64,000 nt of DNA from a bacterium (GTDB lineage: Bacteria > Desulfobacterota > Binatia > HRBIN30 > CADEER01): contig JAHBUY010000008.1 in assembly GCA_019637795.1 (NCBI GenBank), positions 124,001 through 188,000 of the forward strand. The letters run 5' to 3'. The position numbers and the translations under genes were made by a program. This document shows positions 24,213 to 31,516 of the stretch, piece after piece. The stretch's first letter is position 1. Every line of letters starts with the position of its first letter. The notes under the pieces were generated by a model, which worked only from the letters and a program-made list of their open reading frames with translations, did no database searches and had not been told where the DNA came from.

Positions 24213-26150
24213 ATGGAGTCCGCCATGGCGCTGCCGAAGACCCGAGAACCCTCTTCCCCCGAGGTCCCTCCGCCGTCCCCGACCGGGACCCCGTGGGACC
24301 CGGCGCAGCTCGCGCGCCTGATCGAGGAGGTGGGGACCATCCGCGCCGACGCGCTGGCGCTGGAGGGCCGCTTCGCCAAGAGCGTGGCGGCGGTCCACCC
24401 CACGTTTCGCCGCAGCGCGCGCAACCTCATCCACTATCTCGCCCTGCGCCGGCACGATGTCCGCGCGCTGCAGGAGCAGTTGGCGATGCTCGGCCTGTCC
24501 TCGCTCGGACGCAGCGAGTCGCACGTCCTCGCGGGTCTCGACGCGGTGCTCGTCATTCTCCATCGCCTCGCCGGCCGTCCGGGCCCCGAACTGACCGCGG
24601 CGCCGGCGCCGCTGACGTTCGGCGAGGGTCAGGCCGCGTTGGCCGACCACACCGCGGCGGTGTTGGGGCCGCGCCCGCGCGAGCGCGGCGTCCGCATCAT
24701 GGTGACCATGCCGAGCGAGGCGGCGACCGACTACGAGCTGGTTCGTCAGCTCCTGGCCGCCGGCATGGACTGCATGCGCATCAACTGCGCGCACGACGAT
24801 GCCGCCGCCTGGGCGCGCATGATCGAGCACCTGCGCCGCGCCGAGCGCGAGTCGGGCCGCACCTGCCGCATCCTCATGGACATCGCCGGTCCGAAGCTGC
24901 GCACCGGCGCCATCGATCCGCGCACCCAGAGCGTCCACGTCCGCCCGACGCGCGATCGACAGGGGGCGGTGACGGCGCCGGCCCGTGTCTGGCTCACCTC
25001 GGCTGTCCGTCCGGCGCCGCCCCCCGCGGCGGCGGCGGTCTGCCTGCACCTGCGCGGCAACTGGCTGCGCGCCGCCCGGGCCGGCGACCAACTCGCGTTC
25101 CAGGACCTGCGCGGCAAGTCGCGCCGGGTGACCCTGGCCGAGGCCGCCGCCGGCGGTCGCTGGGCGAACGCGGAGCAGTCGGCGTTCCTGGCGCTGGCGC
25201 GGCCGCTGGCGCTGCGCCCGCTCGGCGCGCGGCGGGCGCGGCGCCTCGAGGCGGTGCCGGCGGCGGCCTCGGACGACCAGCTCTTCCTGACGCTGCGCGG
25301 CGGCGACCTGTTGTCCCTGACCCGGGGCCCGATCCCGGGGCGCCCGGCCGTGGTCGCCCCCAGCGGCCGGGTGATCCGTCCCGCGACCATCTCCTGCACC
25401 CTGCCCGAGGTGTTCGCCGACGTGCGGGTCGGTGATCGCATCTGGTTCGACGACGGCCGCATCGGCGGGGTCGTCGAGGGGCGGAGCCGGGATCGGCTGC
25501 GGGTGCGGATCACGGTCGCCGGCGCGCGCGGCAGGCTGCGCGCCGACAAGGGGATCAACCTGCCCGACAGCCGCCTGCGCCTGGGGGCGCTGACCGCCAA
25601 GGACCTCGCCGATCTCGCGTTCGTCGTCCGCCACGCCGATCTGGTGGGGATGTCGTTCGTGCGCGCGCCCGCTGACATCCGTCTCCTGCGCCGCCACCTG
25701 CGGCGGCTCGGCGCCGCCGGGATCGGCATCATGCTCAAGATCGAGACGACGGAGGCGTTCGAGCACCTGCCGAGCCTGCTGCTGGCTGCCATGCAGTCCG
25801 AGCGGGTCGGCGTGATGATCGCCCGCGGCGATCTGGCGGTGGAGTGCGGCTACGAGCGGCTGGCGGAGGTGCAGGAGGAGGTGCTGTGGTTCTGCGAAGC
25901 CGCGCATGTGCCGGTGGTGTGGGCGACGCAGGTGCTGGAGACCCTGGCGAAGACCGGCGTGCCGTCGCGGGCCGAGATCACCGACGCGGCGATGGGCGAG
26001 CGCGCCGAGTGCGTCATGCTCAACAAGGGTCCGTTCCTGCTCGACGCCGCGCGCGCCCTGCACGACATCCTGCGGCGCATGGAGGCGCACCAGCGCAAGA
26101 AGAGCGCCCGCCTGCGTCGCCTGCGCCTGTCGTCGATCGCCGTCGACTGA
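24213..26150 (+). CDS. divergent pyruvate-kinase-family protein
   Basis: A 645-residue protein. Residues 1-160 are a helical extension without recognised homology. From about 161 it is pyruvate-kinase-like: RIMVTMPSEAATDYELVRQL, MDIAGPKLRTG, catalytic Lys in MLKIETTEAF (K509), VMIARGDLAVECG (538-546) and VVWATQVLETL plus PSRAEITDAAM. The usual NFSHG is NCAHD and the DTKGPEIR block is DIAGPKLR. A roughly 150-residue insertion occupies the B-domain region, and the C-terminal allosteric domain is absent. It may be a true but unusual PK, or an enzyme acting on another phosphorylated keto acid. Confidence 0.75.
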   Translation: MESAMALPKTREPSSPEVPPPSPTGTPWDPAQLARLIEEVGTIRADALALEGRFAKSVAAVHPTFRRSARNLIHYLALRRHDVRALQEQLAMLGLSSLGRSESHVLAGLDAVLVILHRLAGRPGPELTAAPAPLTFGEGQAALADHTAAVLGPRPRERGVRIMVTMPSEAATDYELVRQLLAAGMDCMRINCAHDDAAAWARMIEHLRRAERESGRTCRILMDIAGPKLRTGAIDPRTQSVHVRPTRDRQGAVTAPARVWLTSAVRPAPPPAAAAVCLHLRGNWLRAARAGDQLAFQDLRGKSRRVTLAEAAAGGRWANAEQSAFLALARPLALRPLGARRARRLEAVPAAASDDQLFLTLRGGDLLSLTRGPIPGRPAVVAPSGRVIRPATISCTLPEVFADVRVGDRIWFDDGRIGGVVEGRSRDRLRVRITVAGARGRLRADKGINLPDSRLRLGALTAKDLADLAFVVRHADLVGMSFVRAPADIRLLRRHLRRLGAAGIGIMLKIETTEAFEHLPSLLLAAMQSERVGVMIARGDLAVECGYERLAEVQEEVLWFCEAAHVPVVWATQVLETLAKTGVPSRAEITDAAMGERAECVMLNKGPFLLDAARALHDILRRMEAHQRKKSARLRRLRLSSIAVD

Positions 26151-26226
26151 ACGGCGGCGAGGCGACGGGCACCTCCTCCCCGTCTGTGGTGTTCGGCCGC
26201 GTTTGGCGGTAGGGCTCGCAGGGTCC

Positions 26227-28470
26227 ATGGCGCGTTGGGCTCTTTCCCGCCAGGCCACGTTGATCATCGCCGTCGCCGGCGTCTTCCTCCTGCTGGTCAG
26301 CATCGTGGCCCGCTGGCAGCTCGCGACGGCCTGGGAGGCGGGGAACGAGGTGGTGCGCACGCAGCAGGTGCTGGCGGCGACCCAGCAGCTCCTCGGACAC
26401 CTGCTCGATGCCGAGACCGGTCAACGCGGCTACCTGATCACCGGCAGCGAAGCCTACCTGGCGCCCTACGACGCCGGCCGGGCCGCGGCGCGCACCGATC
26501 TCGATCGCCTGCAGCGCCTGCTGGGCGGAGACCCCGAGCGCGCCCGGCGCCTGCAGAACATCGGCGTCCTGACCACGGTCAAGCTCGACGAGCTGCAGCG
26601 CGCCATCGATGCGCGCCGCAGCGAGGGCGTGGAGGCGGCCAACGCGCTGGTGGCCAACGACGTCGGCCGCCTGACGATGGAGCGGGTGCGCGCCCTGCTG
26701 GGCGAGCTCAACGACGAGGTGCGCGGCACCCTCGAGCAGGGGCTGCGCGCGCGGGCCGTCGAGCGGGGCCGGCTCGCGAACGTGCTGTTCGGCGGCGCGC
26801 TCGCCGCGCTCGGGGTGCTGCTCGGCGCCATCCTCGCGGTCAACGGCGCCGCGCGCCGGCAGGCGAGGGCCGAGCGGCGCCTCCGCCAGAGCGAGGAGCG
26901 GCTGCGCACCACCCTGCGCAGCATCGGCGACGCGGTCATTGCGACCGACACCGACGGCCGCATCGTCTTCATCAATCCCGTGGCGCAGGCGCTGACCGGC
27001 TGGGACGAGCTGGCGGCGATCGGCGAGCCGCTCGAGCGGGTGTTCGCCATCGTCAACGAGGAGACCCGGCAGACCGTGGACAGCCCGGTCGACAAGGTGC
27101 TGCGCGAGGGCGCGATCGTCGGGCTCGCCAACCACACGGTGCTGATCGCGCGCGACGGCCGCGAGCTGCCGATCGACGACAGCGGCGCGCCGATCCGCGA
27201 CGCGGACAGCGCGATCATGGGCGTGGTGCTGGTCTTCCGCGACGTCAGCGAGCGCAAGGCCATGGAGACGGAGCACGAGGCGCGGCTGCGCGCCGAGGCG
27301 GCGATCGCCGGCGCCACGGCGGCCCGCGAGGCGGCGGAATCGGCGAACGTGGCCAAGGACCAGTTCCTCGCCATGCTCTCGCACGAGCTGCGCTCGCCCC
27401 TGAACGTCATCGTGAGCTGGCTGGCGGCGCTCCGCCGCGGCGTCGACGGCCCGCAGCTCGAGCGCGCCCTCGACACGCTCGAGCGCAACGTCCGCGTGCA
27501 GGCGCAGCTCATCAACGATCTGCTCGACGTCTCGCGCATCGTCTCCGGCAAGCTCGGCCTGGAACGTGGCCCGATCGACCTGGGGGCGATCGCGCGGACG
27601 GCGGTCGAGAGCGCCCGGCCGACCGCCGTGGCGCGCGGGGTCGGACTGCACGCCGATCTCGAGCCGCTGCGCGGCAGCGTCATTGGCGACGCCCAGCGGC
27701 TGCTCCAGGTCATCACCAATCTGCTCAACAATGCGCTCAAGTTCACCCCCAGCGGCGGCCGCGTCGACGTGCGCCTGGGGCAGCGCGACCACCTCGCGTG
27801 CCTGGATGTCATCGACACCGGCATCGGCATCGCGCCGGAGTTCCTGCCGCACGTGTTCGACCGCTTCCGCCAGTCGGACGAGCGCGATACGCGGGGCCAC
27901 GGCGGCCTGGGCCTCGGGCTGTCGATCGTGAAACACCTGGTCGAACGCCACGGCGGCACGGTCGAGGCGCGCAGCGATGGCATCGGCGCCGGCGCGCATT
28001 TCTCGGTCTGTCTGCCGTTGGACGAGGCGCCGGCCGGCGAGCAGGTGGCGACGGTGCCGGCGCAGTCGGACGAGGGCACCGACCTGCGCGGCGTGCACGT
28101 GCTGTTGGTCGACGACGACGCGGATACGCGCGACGGGCTACGACTGGCGCTCGAGATCCACGGCGCCCGGGTGTCGGTGGCGGAGTCGATCGCCGCGGCG
28201 CGCGCCCTGCTGACGGTGGAGCGGCCGGACGCCCTCATCAGCGACATCGGGATGCCCGGCGGCAGCGGTCTCGAGCTGATCCGCGGCGTGCGCCAGGAGC
28301 TCGCCGATCTGCCGGCGATCGCCCTCTCCGGCTATGCCAGCCGGGAGGACCGCGCCGCCGCGCTCGCTGCCGGTTTCACCGAGCACCTCACCAAGCCGGT
28401 CGACATCGGGCGGCTGCTCGCGCAGGTGCGCCGCGTCACCGTCGGCGGCGCGGGAGGTCGCGGCGGCTGA
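26227..28470 (+). CDS. hybrid sensor histidine kinase (CHASE3-PAS-HisKA-HATPase-REC)
   Basis: A 747-residue membrane kinase. A TM segment lies at about 10-30, followed by an extracytoplasmic CHASE3 domain (LLDAETGQRGYLITGSE signature) and a second TM at about 180-200. A PAS domain begins RTTLRSIGDAVIATD, and the HisKA phospho-acceptor is H386 in LSHELRSPLN. The ATPase domain has NNALKFTP, DTGIGIAP and GLGLGLSIV. The C-terminal receiver has phospho-acceptor D673 in ALISDIGMPG. CHASE3 ligands are generally unknown. It is followed by a minus-strand degenerate kinase-like gene; there is no cognate regulator gene adjacent. Confidence 0.92.
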   Translation: MARWALSRQATLIIAVAGVFLLLVSIVARWQLATAWEAGNEVVRTQQVLAATQQLLGHLLDAETGQRGYLITGSEAYLAPYDAGRAAARTDLDRLQRLLGGDPERARRLQNIGVLTTVKLDELQRAIDARRSEGVEAANALVANDVGRLTMERVRALLGELNDEVRGTLEQGLRARAVERGRLANVLFGGALAALGVLLGAILAVNGAARRQARAERRLRQSEERLRTTLRSIGDAVIATDTDGRIVFINPVAQALTGWDELAAIGEPLERVFAIVNEETRQTVDSPVDKVLREGAIVGLANHTVLIARDGRELPIDDSGAPIRDADSAIMGVVLVFRDVSERKAMETEHEARLRAEAAIAGATAAREAAESANVAKDQFLAMLSHELRSPLNVIVSWLAALRRGVDGPQLERALDTLERNVRVQAQLINDLLDVSRIVSGKLGLERGPIDLGAIARTAVESARPTAVARGVGLHADLEPLRGSVIGDAQRLLQVITNLLNNALKFTPSGGRVDVRLGQRDHLACLDVIDTGIGIAPEFLPHVFDRFRQSDERDTRGHGGLGLGLSIVKHLVERHGGTVEARSDGIGAGAHFSVCLPLDEAPAGEQVATVPAQSDEGTDLRGVHVLLVDDDADTRDGLRLALEIHGARVSVAESIAAARALLTVERPDALISDIGMPGGSGLELIRGVRQELADLPAIALSGYASREDRAAALAAGFTEHLTKPVDIGRLLAQVRRVTVGGAGGRGG

Positions 28471-28505
28471 CGCGGGGCTGGCGGCGCACCGGCGACGGCG
28501 ACGGT

Positions 28506-29135
28506 CTACGGCGCCAGGGGCAGGGTGAGGATGGCGGCCTGGCCGCCCGCGTCGGCGACGCAGCGTCCACGCTGGGCGCCCGCGACGCGCGCGGCGAGCG
28601 CGAGCGCGGCGGCATCGAAGGCGGCGCCGCTCAGGCGGCAGCAGGCGTTGCCGTCCTGGCGCTCGAGGACCAGGGCGAGCGCGCCGCCGTCGTCCACGTC
28701 GCTCATCGCGTGGCGCAGGAGGTCGAGCAGCGCCGTGGCGAGCGGCGCGGTCGCGACCACGACGCGGACGGGATCGTCCGGCACGGCGAGAGAGAAGGCC
28801 AGTTGCCGCTTGCGGGCGCGGGGCGCGACGACGGCGGCGAGGTCGCGCAGCAGGGCGCCGAGATCGCACGCCGCGTCGCCACCGGTCGCCGGCGCGGTCT
28901 GGGCGAGCCAGTTCCGCAGCATGCGGTCGAGCCGGCGTACCTGTTCCTCGATCGCCGTCATCGAGGCGGCGAACCGCTCGTCGCCGGTGCCGCCCGCGGC
29001 GAGGGCGCGCAGCATCTCGAGGCGGAGGGCGATGGTGTTCAGCGGCCCGCTGAGGTCGTGGAAGTAGTCGGGGGCGAAGGTCGCGAGCGAGCGCATCCGG
29101 GCGGCGAGGAGGGCGTCGTCCAGGTCGGCCATCAT
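28506..29135 (-). CDS. histidine-kinase-like protein with degenerate ATPase (possible phosphotransferase)
   Basis: A 209-residue soluble protein. The N-terminal two-helix dimerisation region carries an H-box, YFHDLSGPLNTIALRLEML. The C-terminal half resembles an ATP-binding fold, but the N-box Asn is replaced (LLDLLRHAMSDVDDGG) and no G1/G2 glycine boxes are visible. This is the pattern of ChpT-type histidine phosphotransferases (pseudo-kinases), and an unpaired phosphorelay component would fit next to the hybrid kinase. A degenerate, non-functional kinase is the alternative. Confidence 0.6.
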   Translation of the reverse strand: MMADLDDALLAARMRSLATFAPDYFHDLSGPLNTIALRLEMLRALAAGGTGDERFAASMTAIEEQVRRLDRMLRNWLAQTAPATGGDAACDLGALLRDLAAVVAPRARKRQLAFSLAVPDDPVRVVVATAPLATALLDLLRHAMSDVDDGGALALVLERQDGNACCRLSGAAFDAAALALAARVAGAQRGRCVADAGGQAAILTLPLAP

Positions 29136-29213
29136 GGCGCCCTGTGGCGGCTGGCCCGCGCAAAGGCAAGGCGCGGCGCGCGCGATGGCAATGTGGGGAG
29201 GGGCGTGCCAGAC

Positions 29214-29257
29214 CGGCCGCCGGCGCGGGCGGGCCGGGGGCCGGTCGCCGGCGGCCG
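29214..29257 (-). terminator. 12-bp hairpin after the TreT operon
   Basis: CGGCCGCCGGCG (29214-29225) and CGCCGGCGGCCG (29246-29257) are perfectly complementary around a 20-nt GC-rich loop. It lies 127 bp beyond the TreT stop and 79 bp before the kinase-like gene on the same strand. Termination or attenuation is likely; no T-tract. Nothing else is recognisable in the 29136-29383 gap. Confidence 0.45.
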
Positions 29258-29383
29258 TTGTGGGCGCCTGACCTCGTCCGCTGGGTGGGTGGCCGAAGGG
29301 CGGCTCTCCGTCACGGCGCGCTCACGGGGCGAGGGTCCGATCGGGGCGAGCCGCTGTCTCATGGCATTCTCCGCGCGGCGCGC

Positions 29384-30613
29384 TCAGGAGAGGCGGACGA
29401 CGCGCTCCGTCCGGTGCTCGAGGAAGAGGAACAGCAGCAGGTAGTCGCGCAGGTGGCGGGTGAGCAGGAAGTTGGTGCGGACGTGCTCGCGGCCGTTCTC
29501 GCCCAGTCGTCGCGCGTAGTCGGGGGCGTTGAGGAGCTGCTTGATCCAGAACGCGGTGCCCTCGACGGTGTGGGTGAGGATGCCGCTGTAGCGATGGGCG
29601 ATCTGCAGCGGAATGCCGCCCACGGCGGCCGCGATCACCGGTTTGCCCTTCCACAGCGCCTCGCTCACCGTCAGTCCGAAGCCCTCCTTGAGCGACTTCT
29701 GCAGGACGATGGTCGAGGCGCGCTGCAGGGCGTTGATCTCCACGTTGGCGGTGGGCGGCAGGAGCAGGATGTGGATGTCGGCGTCGTCGGCGGCGGCGGC
29801 CTGCACCTGCGCCAGAACCTCGGCGCCCTCGGGGTCGTCGCTGGCGCTGCCGCCGGCGAGGACCAGGCGGCAGTCATTGTACTGCCGCGCCAGCTTGAAC
29901 GCCTCGACGACGCCGAGCGGGTCCTTCAGGCGGTCGAAGCGCGACACCTGGGTGACGATCGGCTTGTCGCGCGGGATCCGGAGGCGCTGCATGATGGTGT
30001 CGATCTCCGACTCCGGGAGCTCGCGGTTCTTGTCGCTGAGCGGATCGATCGACGGGGCGATCAGGACCTGCGGCATGGCGAGGTCGCGGGTGAAGGCGGG
30101 GGCCGAGAAGACGCTGGCGTCGTAGGCGCGCACCGACTCGGAGAGGAACTGCCAGACGTCGGGTTGCGGCGTCGAGACGTCGATGTGGCAGCGCCAGAGC
30201 CAACCGGATTCCGGACGGCGCCGGCGCGCCGCCACCAGGCCGGCCGGCTGCGGATCGTGAATGAAGACGATGTCGGCGTCGAGGTCGAGCGTCGCCAGGT
30301 TGGCCTCGGTGGTGGCGTCGTACACCGCGCGGTCGGCGGCGGTGAACGACTCTGCCTTGCCGTGCAGGGCGTTGTGGATGCGCTTGGTGACGGCGAAGAA
30401 GTCCTCGCCGCCCTTCATGACGTCCCAGCGCAGGTCGACGCCGAGCTGCTGGCACATCGGCACCATGCGGTTGAGGATCTCGGCGACGCCGCCGCCGACC
30501 GCGGTCGAGTTGACGGTGACGATGCGCCTGCCGGCCAGGCGCCGGCCGAGCAGCCGTAGCTCGTCGACGGTGCCGGGGCCGACGATGGCCTCGTAGTCCT
30601 CCAGGCGGATCAT
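29384..30613 (-). CDS. treT: TreT-like trehalose glycosyltransferring synthase (GT4)
   Basis: A 409-residue GT-B glycosyltransferase. The start MIRLEDYEAIVG and the segment RIVTVNSTAVGGGVAEIL are typical of TreT/trehalose synthase-type GT4 enzymes, which make trehalose from NDP-glucose and glucose. FIHDPQPAG, IVTQVSRFDRLKDP (donor-site Arg/Lys) and EGFGLTVSEALWKGKPVI (the EX7E block) are intact. The ATG overlaps the stop of the DUF5752 gene (ATGA), so the two are co-translated. Function is inferred by family and by the neighbouring OtsA-OtsB fusion. Confidence 0.85.
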   Translation of the reverse strand: MIRLEDYEAIVGPGTVDELRLLGRRLAGRRIVTVNSTAVGGGVAEILNRMVPMCQQLGVDLRWDVMKGGEDFFAVTKRIHNALHGKAESFTAADRAVYDATTEANLATLDLDADIVFIHDPQPAGLVAARRRRPESGWLWRCHIDVSTPQPDVWQFLSESVRAYDASVFSAPAFTRDLAMPQVLIAPSIDPLSDKNRELPESEIDTIMQRLRIPRDKPIVTQVSRFDRLKDPLGVVEAFKLARQYNDCRLVLAGGSASDDPEGAEVLAQVQAAAADDADIHILLLPPTANVEINALQRASTIVLQKSLKEGFGLTVSEALWKGKPVIAAAVGGIPLQIAHRYSGILTHTVEGTAFWIKQLLNAPDYARRLGENGREHVRTNFLLTRHLRDYLLLFLFLEHRTERVVRLS

Positions 30614-31275
30614 GCCGCCGCGCGCTCCGCGATGCGGCGCTGCACCAGGCGGACGATCTGCCGCCGCAGGCCCTCGAGCGTGTGGGTATAGGGGTCGAGG
30701 CGGGCGATGGCGTCGGCCAATTGCGTCTCGCCATGGGCGTGCTTGAGCCATTCGCTGAAGTCGTTGGCGCCGCGCTCGAGGCGGAGTCGCGCGTCGAACA
30801 TGTGGAAGCTGAGCGATGCGAAGCCGATCTGTTCGACGCAGGAGGCGAGCTCGTGCAGGTCGTGCGCGACGTAGCCGGTCGGCAGGATGAAGCTGACCGC
30901 CTCGCGGACGTGGAACTCCTCGCCCGGCGGCGCGGTGCGCAGCGTCGTGCTGCGGTCGAGAAAGGTCTGCAGGACGCCGGCGATGCGGTCGCGCAGCGCT
31001 CCCAGGCTGCGGAACTGGATGATGTCGATCGCCGCCAACTGTTCGCCCAGCCGGTCCTCCTGCAGTGCGGTGGTCACCCAGTAGGCGAAGTCGTTGGTCG
31101 GCTCCGGCGACAGGTGCTGGTGTTGGATCAGGAAGTGGTGGGTGTGGAAGTAGATCGCGGCGCCCGACGCCTGCCGGACCTGGTGCAGCAGCTCGGCGAC
31201 GTCGCGCGCGCGCTGGTTGGTCGCCAGGGTGAGATCGAGACTGGTCGCGAAGTGGAAGGCCTGCTCCTGATCCAT
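30610..31275 (-). CDS. DUF5752 family protein coupled to treT
   Basis: A 221-residue soluble protein: start MDQEQAFHFATSLDLTL, then AAIYFHTHHFLIQHQHL and the C-terminal LEGLRRQIVRLVQRRIA. It belongs, by recognition of sequence and context, to the DUF5752 proteins often encoded beside trehalose glycosyltransferases; their role is not established. Its stop overlaps the treT start by 4 bp. The conserved His cluster could bind metal (inference). It is divergent from otsA-otsB across a 241-bp gap holding an operator-like site. Confidence 0.75.
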   Translation of the reverse strand: MDQEQAFHFATSLDLTLATNQRARDVAELLHQVRQASGAAIYFHTHHFLIQHQHLSPEPTNDFAYWVTTALQEDRLGEQLAAIDIIQFRSLGALRDRIAGVLQTFLDRSTTLRTAPPGEEFHVREAVSFILPTGYVAHDLHELASCVEQIGFASLSFHMFDARLRLERGANDFSEWLKHAHGETQLADAIARLDPYTHTLEGLRRQIVRLVQRRIAERAAA

Positions 31276-31407
31276 GCGCTGCTCCGTGGCGCGGCGCCGC
31301 GCCCGGGCGGCGAGCCTGACGGCGAGCGCGGAGCAAGCCGCGCACCAGGGCGGACCGCGTGTGGCGGGCGGGCGCTTGCCGCGCCCGCCAGCGATGGTCG
31401 GAAAGCT

Positions 31408-31437
31408 CTACACGCGTCGCGTGTACCGGTTACACGC
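31408..31437. promoter_or_regulatory. operator-like array of TACACGC half-sites
   Basis: TACACGCG (31408-31415), one base, CGCGTGTA (31417-31424), then a third half-site TACACGCC (31430-31437). The first two form a perfect palindrome; the second and third form GTGTA-N5-TACAC. They lie in the divergent gap between the DUF5752-treT operon and otsA-otsB, where a regulator could control both directions. The regulator is unknown. Confidence 0.5.
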
Positions 31438-31516
31438 CGGGGCGGGTGCGGGGTGGGCGCGCGCCGCATTGGCGGGCTGCGATCGCCTGGCACGCTCTCC
31501 GCTTGCCCGGGTCGGG

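Noticed and set aside
22956..26360. Long minus-strand frame opposite the SGNH hydrolase and pyruvate-kinase-like genes
   Set aside because: No signal or domain; the plus-strand proteins have catalytic motifs.
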